Positions 1 through 11,275 of a DNA stretch of 64,000 bases are shown piece after piece; position 1 is the first letter of the stretch, and each line of letters starts with the position of its first letter. The translations under genes and the position numbers were made by a program. Source of the stretch: Sarcophilus harrisii (lineage: Eukaryota; Chordata; Mammalia; Dasyuromorphia; Dasyuridae); the NCBI RefSeq assembly GCF_902635505.1, contig NC_045431.1, positions 3,348,001-3,412,000 of the forward strand, read 5' to 3'. The notes beneath the pieces were generated by a model. That model saw only the letters and a program-made list of their open reading frames with translations. It was not told where the DNA came from and did not search any database.

Positions 1-86
1 TGGAGAGGTGAGCCCACAGCTGGAGACTTCAGTCTTGGAGTGTTTGAAATAGGAAGTGGTCCAAGGAGAAACATCTGGTTGGCTGA

Positions 87-600
87 GAAAAAAGGAATCT
101 AGAAAGGGGGAGCGAGAAAGGGAGAAATAGAGAGGGGGGGAAAGAGAGAGAGACAGGGAGGGAGGGAGGGAGAGAGGGAAAGAGGGAGAAGAAGAGAAAG
201 AGGGAGAGAGGGAGAGGGAGGGAGGGAGAGAGAAAGATGAAGGGAGGGAAACAGGGAGGGAGAGATGGAGAGAGAGAAGAAGGGAGGGAGGGAGAGGGGG
301 AGAGGTAGGGAGGGAAAGAGGAAAAGAGAAGAAGGGAGGGAGGGAGAGACAGAGAGACAAGAGAGAGAGAGACACAGAGATAGAGACAGAGCGAGAGACA
401 GAGCGACACACAGAGACACACACAGAGAGAGGCACATAGAGACATAAAGAGAAAGACAAACGCAGAGACAGGAAGAGAGAGAGAGGGGGAAAGGGAGGGA
501 GAGAGAGAGGAGGAGGAGAGGGACAGAAGACTGAGATGGGGGGAGAGAGAGAGATGGAGTGAACAGAAAATAAAAGAGATAGCAAAATGAGAGGAGGAAA
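87..600. repeat. Purine-rich (GA/GGGA)n low-complexity tract
   Basis: About 510 bases are almost pure A and G on the plus strand, built from GAGA, GGGA and GGAA units with a stretch of CACAGAGA near 400-440. The long serine/leucine-rich and arginine/glutamate-rich open frames here are artefacts of composition. Such polypurine tracts can form triplex (H-DNA) structures. Confidence 0.95.
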
Positions 601-694
601 CCTTGGACAGAGGCAACCTTCAGGGAGACATCTTGGGCTTCCTTGTCCATTGTGGGTTGGGTTCTGGCGCTTGGATGATCGCTGGTGTTGTAGT

Positions 695-830
695 GCAGAA
701 TGCTTCATAAATATCTTGTTTGATTCTTACAACTACTATACAAGACAGGTGCTATTATTCTCTCCATTTTACAGAAGGGCAAACTGAAATCTAGAGAGAT
801 TTAAAGACTGGTCCAAGGCAACTGTGAGGG
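695..830 (-). repeat. MIR-type SINE fragment
   Basis: Reads in the antisense MIR order: 'ttcttacaactac', a short gap, 'ctccattttacagaa', then an 'aaactgaaatctagagag' block like the MIR 'gaaactgaggc..agagag' core. Old and diverged, lacking the tRNA-like head. Confidence 0.7.
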
Positions 831-835
831 AGGCG

Positions 836-950
836 CCAATATCATTAGATTTTACAGATGAAGAAACTGAGGCTGGTGCCCAAAATCAAATAGCTAGTAA
901 GAGTGTGAGAAAGGGTCAAGGTCTAAGCTCTGTCCTCTGTATCACGGAAC
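836..950 (-). repeat. MIR-type SINE fragment
   Basis: Contains 'attttacagatgaagaaactgag' (MIR core, antisense) followed by 'caaatagctagtaag', equivalent to 'cacacagctagtaag' of the consensus. It directly follows another MIR fragment, so two old insertions abut here. Confidence 0.7.
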
Positions 951-1099
951 CACCTTTCTCCAAGCTTTCATTCCCTGGAATGCTAAAGAGCAATCGATTC
1001 CCAGAGTGGGAACTGGACTTGCATATAGGTAATTTCCAGATGTGGAAATTCTTGCCATCAGCAGCACAGGTCAGCAACTTGAGGTATAAAAAGTCAGCT

Positions 1100-1205
1100 A
1101 ATTGTCTTGGAAAGTTTCCCAGAGCCTTGAGAGGTAAAGGGATTCATCTGAGATGGATTTGAACCCAGGTCTTCTTGGCCTTGAGCCAGCTCTCTACCGC
1201 ACCAC
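1100..1205 (-). repeat. Probable MIR-type SINE head, antisense
   Basis: 'gatttgaacccaggtcttctt' matches the antisense tRNA-like B-box region of MIR/MAR SINEs, followed by 'ctctctaccgcaccac'. The core part is too diverged to follow. The next 250 bases (1206-1454) are AT-rich single-copy-looking sequence with a C9/A9 run at 1420-1435; I see nothing else there. Confidence 0.5.
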
Positions 1206-1454
1206 AGAATCTCTCAAACAAACCCATGTGTAGATACTAATCACTGAAAGTGTCTTGAAGGTGGATATTGTTCCATATTTTATTTTGGAGTCCTCTGGAG
1301 CTACCATAATACATGGCATTTAGGTTTCTAATAAATAAGTATTAAATAATGGATTGGCATTCAAATATTAAAGTACTTTAATAATATTCATACTAAAACA
1401 AACCTTGCCTTTTATTCCCCCCCCCCAAAAAAAAAGTGATAGGAAATAAGCCAT

Positions 1455-1690
1455 GAGGTGGATCATTGGCCATAGTGTTGAAACTAGAGTCAGGAGGACC
1501 TGAGTTTGATCCTGCCTTGAACATCTACTAGTTGTATGATGTTGGTCAAATCACTTACTCTCTCTCAGCCTCAGTTTCCTCGTCTATAAAATGGGGAAAA
1601 TAATAGCATCTCCCTATTCATGGCTGTTATGAGAATCAAAGGAGAAAGCATATGTCAAGTTGTTCACAGACTTTAAAGCACCATACCTGC
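1455..1690 (+). repeat. MIR/THER1-type SINE, near full length
   Basis: tRNA-like head ('gagtcaggaggacctgagtttga' in parts), 'tcagcctcagtttcctcgtctataaaatggg', then 'ggctgttatgagaatcaaaggagaaagcatatgtcaag' match the MIR order head, CORE and tail. It ends at 'ctttaaagcaccata', where an ATC microsatellite begins, as SINE tails often seed microsatellites. Confidence 0.85.
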
Positions 1691-1832
1691 TATCATCACC
1701 ATCATCACCATCTTCACCATCATCATCCCTATCACCATCTCTACCATCATCACCATCACCATCTTCACCACCAACACCATAACCATCATCATTACTATCA
1801 TCATCATCATCATCATCATCATCATGATCATT
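1690..1832. repeat. (ATC)n/(CAC CAT)n trinucleotide microsatellite
   Basis: Imperfect ATC/ACC repeats become a pure (ATC) run near 1797-1826. The histidine-rich open frame across it (about 40 His codons) is a by-product of the repeat. The array starts where a SINE tail ends. Confidence 0.95.
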
Positions 1833-2194
1833 GGAATTTAAGGGCTGGTGTGGTAGAGCTAATGGAGAAGAGTTTTCTTTCCCTCTATGAAGATTTAACT
1901 CAAACTCTTAGAAATAGAAAGGATCTGGTGAGTTATTTAGCCTCTATCTGAAGCACACCTGTGACCAGAAATCCATCAGGATCCAAGAAAGTTCACTGCA
2001 TCCTGACATTGGTGGGCAGCTTTAATGTTTTGATGTATTTATATTGCCAGAATTTTAATTTCCTCTTTATTTAGCTTAAATTTAAACAACATAAATAATT
2101 TATTTAATTTTAATTAACCAGAAGTTAAAATATTTAATGTTCTTCTTTAATTTCTGGTTTTGTCTTCTGAAAATGACTAAACTCTCTTAGATAA

Positions 2195-2432
2195 AGTAGT
2201 GCAATGCAGCACAGTGAATATGGCACCAGGCTTAGAAACATAAAGACTTCAAATCTGGTCTCAGATACTTCCTAGTTGTTTGATCCTGGGCAAGTTCTTC
2301 ACCCTGTTTGCCTCAGTTTCCTCATCTGTGAAATGAGCTAGAAAAGGGAACGGCAAACCACTATCTCTGCCAAGAAAACCCCAAATAGGATCAAGAAGAG
2401 TCGGGCACAACTGAAAAACACCACAGAAATCT
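2195..2432 (+). repeat. MAR1-type CORE-SINE with RTE/BovB-like tail, near full length
   Basis: Order is tRNA-like head (from about 2210), 'gcctcagtttcctcatctgtgaaatgagct', 'aaagggaacggcaaaccact', 'tgccaagaaaaccccaaat', then 'aagaagagtcgggcacaactgaaaaac'. The last block resembles the 3' end of BovB/RTE LINEs ('agtcggacacgactga'), which is the known design of marsupial Mar-1. The orientation follows the tail. Confidence 0.88.
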
Positions 2433-2496
2433 GTAGGCTGGACATTATCCCTTAACCAATGGTCACATCCTAGTTTGAGCCTTTTTATCCTAGCAA

Positions 2497-2690
2497 CTTA
2501 GATCTAGAAAGGACATTGGAATTCATTGAATCCAGCTCCACTGTATTAAAGATGAAGAAACTGAGCTGCAGAAAGAGTTGGGGTGATTTGTGCAGTCACA
2601 CAGGAGACATCAGAGGCAAAATTGAACCCAAGCCCTCTGATGCCAGAGGCAACGTCCTCTCCACTGTCCTGCCAGGTCTTCCTACTTGGT
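2497..2690 (-). repeat. MIR3/THER-related SINE fragment
   Basis: 'tagatctagaaaggacattgg', 'aagatgaagaaactgag', 'gtgcagtcacacaggaga' and 'attgaacccaagccctctga' occur in the order of the 'agagctggaaggg..ttttacagatgagg..cacacag..tttgaacccaggtcct' family. Several copies of this type occur in the window. Confidence 0.7.
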
Positions 2691-2734
2691 GCTCATCCTG
2701 TGGATTTTTTTAATGCGGATTTCCCTCACACAGT

Positions 2735-2880
2735 GTGAACAAAATACTCCAGATGTGGTCTGAGCAATGCATGAGAAGCCTCCCCTCCTCATCACTGGGA
2801 GCATTTTATTTCTGCTGACATGGCTGAAGGTCACTCCAGACAGCATAGACAGCCTTTGCTTTCTTTTGGGGGAGCAAAGG
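2735..2880. repeat. Possible old LINE fragment (CR1/L3-like)
   Basis: 'gaacaaaatactccagatgtggtctga' resembles a phrase I know from old mammalian interspersed repeats ('gaacacaatactccagatgaggcctga'). The rest is too diverged to place. Strand not assigned. From 2880 to 3490 I see only unique-looking AT-moderate sequence with no gene. Confidence 0.3.
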
Positions 2881-3489
2881 AGGAAATGGCAAAAATTGCC
2901 TACCTAGCAATCCAAAGATAGGCATAAAAGAACAGAAAGTGCTACATGCTTTCCTTGTGACACTAGCCTCAGTTTCTCCACACTGAGAAGCTGTGCTGGC
3001 TCCCAGTTTCTTTCTTACCCTCCTTGCATATGTGGCAGCAGAAATCTGTGACCCAAGTGAGGATTGGCTCTGGTCCTCTGTCTAAAGCTCCATGTGCAAA
3101 GAAAGCTGTGACAGTGCAGCCGATGTGGCAGTGATGGATGAAGAGAAAATGTTTCTCTTAAGAGACTCTTTCCTCGCAAATGATAGTTTACATAGAAACA
3201 TTGGAAAAATGAAGGTATATTTGTCACTTAATATATGATTTATCGTGAGCCAATAGAAAGGTAAATGTTTTATATCTTCACTAGGTATTCATTTTTACCA
3301 TTTGGTTAGATGGCTAAATTGAAAAAAAAATCAATTTTCATCTCTCAAGAAGAGAGCTTGTAACATTTTTTTACTACATAATTGTGCGAGTGAAAATATT
3401 CTCTTTCTTCCTGTTCTAAATCTCACTATAGAAACAAATCACTAATTGATTAATGGTTAAATTAATCAGAGTCCATCAGTTCTTCATCT

Positions 3490-4062
3490 GAATGTGTGCA
3501 GGCAGTTTTCAGAAGAAATCAAAGTTATCAATAATCACATGAAAAAATTCTCTAAATCACTGAAAATTATAAAAATGCAAATTAAAACAATCTTGAGATA
3601 CCACCTCACACTTAATACATTGGCCAATTTAGGAGAAAAGGAAAATGATAATTGCTGGAGAGAATACTGATGCATTGTTGATGGACTTGTCAGAGCATGC
3701 CCTTTGATCCCATAGTACTACTACTAGGTCTGTAGCCCAAATATAAGAAAATGGAAAAGAACCCATTTCCAAAAGAGAATATTCATAGAAGCTTTTTTTG
3801 TGTGATGGAAAAGAATTGGAAATTGAGAGAATGACTGAACAAGGTGTGGTCTATGTTTGTGATGGAACACTATTGTACAATAAGAATTGTGAGGAGAATA
3901 CTTTCAGAAAAACTTGAGGAGACATAGGAATTGATGCGCGGAATAAGGTGAGCAGAACCAGGAGAACATTGCACAACAGTAACACAGTAACAAAAAGTCT
4001 GAAATACTTTGCAACTCTGATCCATGACAATTCCAAAGGATTAAGCCATTGATTTCAAGTTT
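3490..4062 (+). repeat. L1 LINE fragment, ORF2 3' end into 3' UTR
   Basis: Blocks in L1 order include 'aatgcaaattaaaacaatcttgagataccacctcacac', 'cctttgatccca..tactactactaggtctgtagccc', 'attcatagaagc', 'gtgagcagaaccaggagaacattg' and 'gacaattccaaagga'. They correspond to the ORF2 C-terminal domain and the start of the 3' UTR of marsupial L1. Diverged, with small deletions and no long open frame. Confidence 0.88.
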
Positions 4063-5070
4063 ATTTTCCTAAGAATCTACACAGAATTTGCCCTTCATTT
4101 GATCAAGGTCTCTCTCTTGCTTGAGCTAAGATTTATTTAAAGAACTCATTTTTGTTCCATTTTCCAGCATATATGATAATTCTTAACTTCTTTAATTTGA
4201 ATTTGATATTTGCTTGGATAAATGGGTTTATTCATTATTTACTATGTTATGTTCTTTTGTGTAAGAGAAGTTTAGTAAGAAGGAATTGATCTGTGAGTAT
4301 AATAACTTTGAGGTAATCTCTTTCACTTTAAGAGTAAATAGGGAAGTAGATTTTGTTCTGATCCTATTGGCAACACAAGGAGGTAGGTAAATATAATTCT
4401 TTTTTTTAAAATAGTATCTTTCCTAATTATGTGTCAAGACAATTTTAGCATTCATTTTTACAAGATTTTGAATTGCAAATTTTTCTCTTTCTCCCTCCTT
4501 TCCCCTTTTCCTAAAATAGTAGGCAGTTTGATAAGGATTATATAGGTGCTATCATGTAAAACATATTTACATATCAGTTGCAGTAGTAAAAGAATAAACA
4601 GATAAAAAACACACAGAAAGGATAAAGTAAGTGAAAAAAATGTGGTTCTATCTGCATTCAGAGTCCATCAGTTCTTCATTTGAATGTGTACAGCATTTTC
4701 CTCTGGACATTCTTTGTACATGTCTTAGATCATAGTGTTACTGAGAAGAGTTGAGTCATTCATAGTTGATCATCACACAATGTTGTAGATACTGTTTATT
4801 TCACTTTTCATATCAAAGATTTTCTGAAATCTGCCTGTTTATCATTTCTTATTGTATAATAGTATTTTGCTATATTTATATTCCAAAACTCGTTCAGTAC
4901 TCCCCATTTGATGAGCATTCCCTCATTTTCCAATATTTAGCCAACATGAAAAAGGCTGCTATAACTATTTGTGCATCTCTAGGTCCTTCCCTCTTTTTAT
5001 GATCTCTGAAATTCAGACCTGGTGGTGTTATTCCTGGATAAAAGGGTTTGTTTGCCTTTTGGAAATAGTT

Positions 5071-5316
5071 CTAAATTAGTCTCCAGAATGGTTGGATCAG
5101 ATCACAACTCCACCAACAATATGTTAATTTCCCAAATCCTCTCCAGTATTGATTCTTTTTCATCACATTAGTTAATCTGATCAGTGTGGGGTGGTACCCT
5201 AGAGTAGTTTTAACATGCATTTCTCTAATCAAAAGTGATTTAGAGCATTTCTTCATATATCTATGGAGTTTTAATTTCTTCATCTTTAAAATTATCTGTT
5301 CATATCCTTTCACCAT
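5071..5316 (-). pseudogene. L1 ORF2 C-terminal fragment (old copy)
   Basis: An 81-codon open stretch carries the conserved L1 ORF2 C-terminal order: MKKCSKSLLIREMHVKTT, YHPTLIRL, then CWRG-like YWRGFGKL and CWWSCDLIQPFW. It covers the end of the cysteine-rich domain of the L1 reverse transcriptase protein. It is an open remnant in an otherwise decayed L1 and cannot be a gene by itself. Confidence 0.8.
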
Positions 5317-7407
5317 TTATCAAATGGCCAATGATTTGTAATCTTCAAATTTGACTTAATCCTTTATCTATTTGAGAAATGAGCTCCTTTTTTAAAGCTT
5401 GTTTCCTAGATTTCTTCTTTCCTTTGCATTGGTTTTGTTTGTGTAAAAGGTTTTTTTTTTTTTTTTACCTTAATATAAACAAAATGACCTATTTTTATAT
5501 TTCGTATTATTCTCTATCTCTTATTTTGTCATGACTTTTTTTTCTTCTTCGTGCATCTGTAGATACACATTATTTGCTCTTCTAATTTACTTATGTTGTA
5601 ATCCTTTTTGTCAAAGTCATATTCCTAGGTAAATGATAGGAGATGTTGGCCTATACCTAGTTTATTTTCCACTTTTCCCAGCAGTTTTGGTCAAATAGTG
5701 AGTTCTTATCCCAAAGGCTTTGAGGCAAAGGGGTCTTTGAGTTTATCAAATACTAAGTTACTATGGCTATTTATTACTGTGTCTTTTATACTTAATCGAT
5801 TCTTCTGATCTACCAATAGTATTTCTTAGTCCTTACCAGATAGTTTTGAGTATATTTCTAATATAATTTGACATCTAGAATTGCTAAGCTACATTCTTTT
5901 TGTATTTTTTCATTAATTCCCTTTATATTCTTGATATTTTGTTCTTCCGGATGAATTCTATTGTTATTTTTTTTTTTTGATTTCTATAAAATGTTTTTGC
6001 TAGTTTGTGTAAATAAAATAACTTAGATAGAATTGTCATTTTTATTATATTGACTCAGCCTGCCCATCAGCAATTGATATTTCCCCAATTGCTTAGATCT
6101 GACTTTATTTGTGTAAAAATGTTTTGTCCTTGTGTTCATATGTGTCTGGGTTTGTCTTGGCAGGTAGACTTTTAAGTATTTAAAATTAGTTACAGTTTTT
6201 CAAAATGGAATTTCTCTTTCTAACTCTTGCTTTGTTGGTAATATAAAGTAATGCTGATGATTTATGTAGGTTTATCTTTCCTGTAATTTTGTTTAAATTG
6301 TTAATTATTTCAAATAGGTTTTAGTTATTCTCTAGGGTTCTCTAAGTATACTGCCATATCATTCATGAAAAGTGATAGTTTTGTTTCTTCATTGCCTATT
6401 CTTTTTCTTCTATTTCTATTTCTGTTGCTTACATTTCTAATATTATATTGAATAATAGTAGTGATAATGGGCATCCTTGCTTCACCTCTGATCTTATTGA
6501 GAAAGCTTCTAGCTTATCCTCATTACAGATAATGCTTGCTGATTATTTTAGATTGATGCTACTTAACACTCCCTTTAATCCTATGCTCCCGTATTTTTAA
6601 TAGGATTCTATTAAGATAACCATTTGATTTCTCTTGTTTTGTTATTCACATGATCCATTATATTGATAGTTTTCCTAATATTGAACCAACCTTGCATTTC
6701 TGATATAAATCCCACCTGATCATAGTATATAATACTTTGTTCAAACCTTTTATGTCAATATTCATTAGGGAAATTGTTCTAAATTTTTTTTATCTGCTTT
6801 ACTTCTTCCCAGTTTAGGTACCAGATCCATGTGTATCATAAAAGGAATTTGCTAGGTCTTCACCTATTTTTCCAAATAGTTTAAATAGCATTGGAATTAA
6901 TTGTTTTTTAAATGTTTGGTTGAATTCACTTGTAAATTCATCTGTCCCTGGGGATTTTTTCTTAAGGAGTTCATTAATGGCTTGTTCAATTTCTTTTCTG
7001 TAAGATGGGATTGCTTAAGAATTTTGTTTCCTGATCTGTTAGCTTAGTTCATTTATATTTTCATAAATATTCATTGATTTTGCTCAGACTGTCAGATTTC
7101 TTGTCATATAATTGGGCAAAAGTATTTTCTAATGATTGTTTTAATTTCTTTTTCACTGATGGTGATTTTGTCCTTTTCATTTTTGAAACTAGATATTTTT
7201 AAAATCAAATTGATCAATGACTATTATTTATTTTATTAGTTTTCTTCACAAAACCAGTTCTTAGTTTTATTTATTAGTGTAATAGTTTTTATTTTCAATA
7301 TTACTAATTTCACCTTTGATTTTTAGGATATCCAATTTGAAGCTCAGTTGGGATTTTTAATTTGTTGTTTTTTTAAAGTTACGTTCCAAATTCATTGATC
7401 TGTTTTT

Positions 7408-7420
7408 CCCCCATTTTCTT
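7408..7420. repeat. Target-site duplication of nested L1, copy 1
   Basis: The 13 bases cccccattttctt recur exactly at 9437-9449, bracketing the younger L1. The copy lies next to the T-rich (tail) end, as expected of target-primed reverse transcription. Confidence 0.92.
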
Positions 7421-9436
7421 TTTCTTTTTTTTTTTTTAATAATTATAACTTTTTATTGACACAACTCATGCTGGGTAATTTTTTACAACATTATTCCCTG
7501 TACTCACTTCTGTTCCTACTTTTCCCTTCCCTCCCTCTACTCCCTCCCTAGATGGCAAGCAGTCCTATACATGTTAAATATGTCACAGTATATCCTAGAT
7601 ACAATATATGTGTGCAGAACTGAACAGTTCTCTTGTTGCACAGAAAGAGTTGGATTCAGAAGGTAAAAATAACCTGGGAAGAAAAACAAAAATGCAAACC
7701 GTTTACATTAATTTCCCAGTGTTCTTTCTTTGGGTGCAATTGATCAATTGAAACTGAGATCTTCTTTGTCGAAAAAATTCACTTCTGTCAGAATACATCC
7801 TCATACAGTATCATTGTTGAAGTGTATAAGGATCTCTTGGTTCTGCTCATTTCACTCAGCATCAGTTCATGTAAGTCTCTCCAAGCCTCTCTGTATTCAT
7901 CCTGCTGATCATTTCTTACAGAACAATAATATTCCATAACATTCATATACCACAATTTACCCAACCATTCTCCAATTGATGGGCATCCATTCATTTTCCA
8001 GTTTCTAGCCACTACAAACAGGGCTGCCACAAACATTTTGCCACATATAGGTCCCTTTCCCTTCTTTAGTATCTCCTTGGGGTATAAAGGTCCAGTAGTA
8101 GCACTGCTGGATCAAAGGGTATGCACAGTTTGATAACTTTTTGGGCATAATTCCAGATTGTTCTCCAAAATGGTTGGATTCGTTCACAACTCCACCAACA
8201 ATGTATCAGTGTCCCAGTTTTCCCACATCCCCTCCAACACTCATCATTTTTTTTTCTGTCATCTTAGCCAATCTGACAGGTGTGTAGTGGTATCTCAGAG
8301 TTGTCTTAATTTGCATTTCTCTGATCAATAGTGATTTGGAACACTCTTTCATATGAGTGGAAATAGTTTCAATGTCATCATCTGAAAATTATCTGTTCAT
8401 ATCCTTTGACCATTTATCAATTGGAGAATGGCTTGCTTTCTTATAAATTAGCATCAATTCTCTATATATTTTGGAAATGAGGCCTTTATCAGAACCTTTA
8501 ACTGTGAAAATGTTTTCCCAGTTTGTTGCTTCCCTTCTAATCTTGCGTGCATTCGTTTTATTTGTACAAAGGCTCTTTAATTTGATATAATCAAAATTTT
8601 CTATTTTGTGATCAATAATGACCTCTAGTTCATCTTTGGTCACAAATTCCTTCCTCTTCCACAGGTCTGAGAGGTAAACTATCCTATGTTCCTCTAATTT
8701 ATTTATGATCTCATTCTTTATGCCTAAAACATGGACCCATTTTGACCTTATCTTGGTGTATGGTATTAAGTGTGAGTCCGTGCCTAATTTCTGCCATAGT
8801 AATTTCCAGTTTTCCCGGCAGTTTTTGTCAAATAATGAATTCTTATCCCAAAAGTTGGAATCTTTGGGCTTGCCAAACACTAGATTGCTATAGTTGACTA
8901 TTTTGTCTTGTGACCCTAACCTATTCCACTGATCAACTAATCTGTTTCTTAGCCAATACCAAATGGTTTTGGTGACTGCTACTTTATGATATCGTTTTAG
9001 ATCAGGTACTATTTTTTCTAGATCATTAAAATATTTTCTTGGAAGTCTGATTAGTATAGCACTAAATAAATAGATTAGTTTAGGGTGAATTTTCATCTTT
9101 ATTATATTCGCTTGGCCTATCCAAGAGCACTTAATATTTTTCCAATTATTTAAATCTGATTTTATTTGTGTGGAAAGTGTTTTGTAATTTTGTTCATATG
9201 ATTCCTGACTTTCCTTTGGTAGATAGAGTCCCAAATATTTTATACTATCGACAGTTATTTTGAATGGAATTTCTCTTTGTATCTCTTGCTGTTGGGTTTT
9301 GTTGGTGATGTATAAAAATGCTGAGGATTTATGGAGATTTATTTTGTATCCTGCAACTTTGCTAAAGTTATGAATTATTTCTAATAGCCTTTTAGTAGAA
9401 TCTCTGGGGTTCTTTAAGTATACCATCATATCATCT
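7421..9436 (-). repeat. Younger 5'-truncated L1 LINE inserted in the old L1
   Basis: Bounded by an exact 13-bp duplication. From the tail end: T run 7421-7437, 3' UTR to about 7780, then antisense ORF2. The ORF2 part shows FVAALFVVARNWKMNGCPSI and YYCSVRNDQQDEY in the C-terminus and KYLGLYL and TKTIWYWLRNRL upstream. The copy stops inside the RT catalytic box, its first codons reading DDMMVYL. It is 2,016 bp and 5'-truncated. It is far less decayed than its host element, with one 346-codon open stretch. Confidence 0.95.
8389..9429 (-). pseudogene. L1 ORF2 reverse-transcriptase C-terminal half (truncated)
   Basis: 346 open codons from MMVYLKNP, just after the RT catalytic aspartates, through IKYLGLYLPKE (residues about 64-75), NNWKNIKCSWIGQANIIKM (about 94-112), VTKTIWYWLRNRLVDQWNR (about 152-170), and ending DKWSKDMNR. 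This is the thumb and downstream region of L1 ORF2p. The frame stops before the cysteine-rich C-terminus; matching residues continue in other frames down to about 7790, so at least one stop or frameshift separates them. No promoter or start context exists; the first Met is an accident of truncation. It is a dead retrotransposon segment, not a host gene. Confidence 0.9.
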
Positions 9437-9449
9437 CCCCCATTTTCTT
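9437..9449. repeat. Target-site duplication of nested L1, copy 2
   Basis: Exact second copy of cccccattttctt (first at 7408-7420). After it the old L1 resumes at 'aatgtaagaatttagag', so removing the insert and one copy restores a continuous old element. Confidence 0.92.
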
Positions 9450-10949
9450 AATGTAAGAATTTAGAGAAATAAAATTTGCCCTAAGTACTACTTTGGCTGC
9501 ATCCTATAAATTCTGGCAGGGTCGCATTGTTGTCATCCTCTTTAATGAAATTATTTGTTGTTTTTATGATTTGTTTTTTGATCTACTTTTTAGATTATTT
9601 AGTTTCCAGTGAATTTTTATCTTTCCATTACCCTTTGTTGAATGTATCTTTTATTGCATTATAATCTGAAAAAAAGTGTATTTGATTATTCTGTCTTTTT
9701 ACATTTGATTTTAAGGTTTTTACACCCTATTACTTTGTCCATTTTGTGTAGGTGTCATGTGTTGCTGAGAAAAAAAGTATATTTTTTCTGTTTCCATTCA
9801 TTTTTCTCCAAAATGATTTGGAGAATTTGGATGCTATAACTCTTGATGAATATATATTTAGTATTAATGTATTTTTTAGCAAGAGGTAGTTTTCTTTTTT
9901 TAAAACTCTTTTGATAACATTTATTTTTGCTTTTGCTTTGAATAAGATCAAGATTATTACCCCTGTTTTTTTTTAATTTTAGTTGAAGCATAATAGAGAA
10001 TTCTGTTCTAGTGCCTTACTTCTACTCTGTGTGTGTCTCTCTCCTTCAAACGTGTTACTTATAAACAACACATTTTTGGATTCTGTTTTTTGACCCACTC
10101 TGCTATCTGCTTCTGTTTCAGGGAGAGTTTATCGCATTCACCTTCACAGTTACAATTACTAACTGTATATTTCCCTCCATCTATTTTCTCCTCCTGTTTG
10201 TCCCCTTTCACTCTTTCCCTTCTTGACAGTGTTTTCCTTCTCTCTACTGTCTTCTCCCGTCTGCCCTCTCTCCTGTCAATCCCCCTCTAACTCTACCTGT
10301 AGGGTAAGACAGAAGTCTATATTCAACTGATTGTGTACATAATTCCCTGAAAGCCAGTACTGATGGGAGTAAGATTTGAGTGATGCTAATTGCCTACCCT
10401 CTCATTTTTCTCTCCACAGTAACAGGTTTTTTTGTGCCTCTTCATGTGAAATAACTAAGCCCATTTCCCCCCTCTCTTGCTCCTGCACCCAGTATATTCT
10501 CCTTTCTCATCCCTTAGTTATTTTTTATGACATTCCCTCCAATTCGTTTCCCCATTCTCTCTGTCTATGTCTATTCTTTTTAGCTGTACGATGAGAGATG
10601 TAAACAGTCCAGCAGCATTTAATCCCTTGTTTTCTTTTCCCTTTTCCCCTTTGTAGCCGTCATTGAGTCATGATATTGGAGATCAAATTTTTTGTTCAAT
10701 TCTGGTCTCCTTATAAAAGCTAGAAAGTCTTTTATTTCTTTGAATGATCATTTTCCCATAACACATTATGCTTAATTTTACCGCTGGTGATTCTTGGTTG
10801 CAGACCTAGCTCCAGAATATTATGTTCCGTGACCTCTGATGGGCCAACTTTCAGGATGATGATTGTAGGGCCAGCCTGAGTCAGAGAAAAGAGGAGGAAT
10901 ACTAAAGATGGAAGGCTGGTCCCACATGCATTTTCTGGTAGCCATGGTA

Positions 10950-11060
10950 TTCCAGAGAACACCTGGGCTTTGGTCCCAAGACTCAGGCTTCAGTTCTAAC
11001 TCTGGCGCTGATGACCACGTGACCGTGGGCACGCTACTTAAGTGCTTGCAAATTGCTGGA
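10950..11060 (+). repeat. MIR-type SINE head fragment
   Basis: 'gactcaggcttcagttctaactctggcgctgatgaccacgtgacc' followed by 'gggcacgctacttaa' matches the MIR tRNA-like head and 'gtgtgaccttgggcaag..acttaac' segment. Confidence 0.6.
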
Positions 11061-11109
11061 TCATTTTAAAACAGTGCTCCCTCTCTCTAGCCCACATTTC
11101 TCTCTGACC

Positions 11110-11275
11110 AGCTGATAGTTCTGGAAGAAGGAATGATAGATTTGGGTTGAGCTGGGTTCAATGTCCGGCTTGCTGCTTACTAACTCTGATTTTATGATAC
11201 CTCTCAGTTCCTCATTTATGAAATGAGCATTCCGAATGTATAATGGTCCTTCCAGCTTTAAAATGCTGTAGATGA
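11110..11275 (+). repeat. tRNA-derived SINE (MIR variant)
   Basis: 'gggttcaatgtccggcttgctgcttactaactctg', 'tcagttcctcatttatgaaatgag' and 'ggtccttccagctttaaaatgctgta' follow the MIR head and CORE with the 'ccttccagctctaaa' type of tail. From 11280 to 11620 I see no recognisable feature apart from an A run at 11330-11341. Confidence 0.65.

Larger units (their letters stand above)
4398..10870 (-). repeat. Old antisense L1 LINE, interrupted by a younger L1
   Basis: Starts with a T run (4398-4407, the poly-A tail on the minus strand) and a marsupial-type L1 3' UTR (4410-4780). The antisense ORF2 follows. Its C-terminal part at 5071-5316 reads MKKCSKSLLIREM and TYCWWSCDLIQPFWRL. The RT catalytic box near 6346-6375 reads FMND before MAVYLENP, where active L1 has FADD. 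After the nested insertion (7421-9436) the endonuclease end reads FFSATHDTYTK at about 9735-9775. The region 10020-10280 matches the ORF2 start and 10690-10870 resembles the inter-ORF/ORF1 side, so part of the endonuclease domain is missing. The copy is inactive, with many stops. Its 5' boundary is an estimate. Confidence 0.9.

Noticed and set aside
29-650. Two long Ser/Leu/Pro-rich minus-strand frames (195 and 183 codons)
   Set aside because: They are translations of a polypurine low-complexity tract in two frames and would be open in any frame.
1652-1951. Histidine-rich frame of 99 codons
   Set aside because: Produced by the (ATC)n microsatellite; no conserved domain on either side.
8389-9429. 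Host gene interpretation of the 346-codon ORF
   Set aside because: Sequence is L1 ORF2 (KYLGLYL, TKTIWYWLRNRL), lies inside an insertion with target duplications, and starts at the truncation point.
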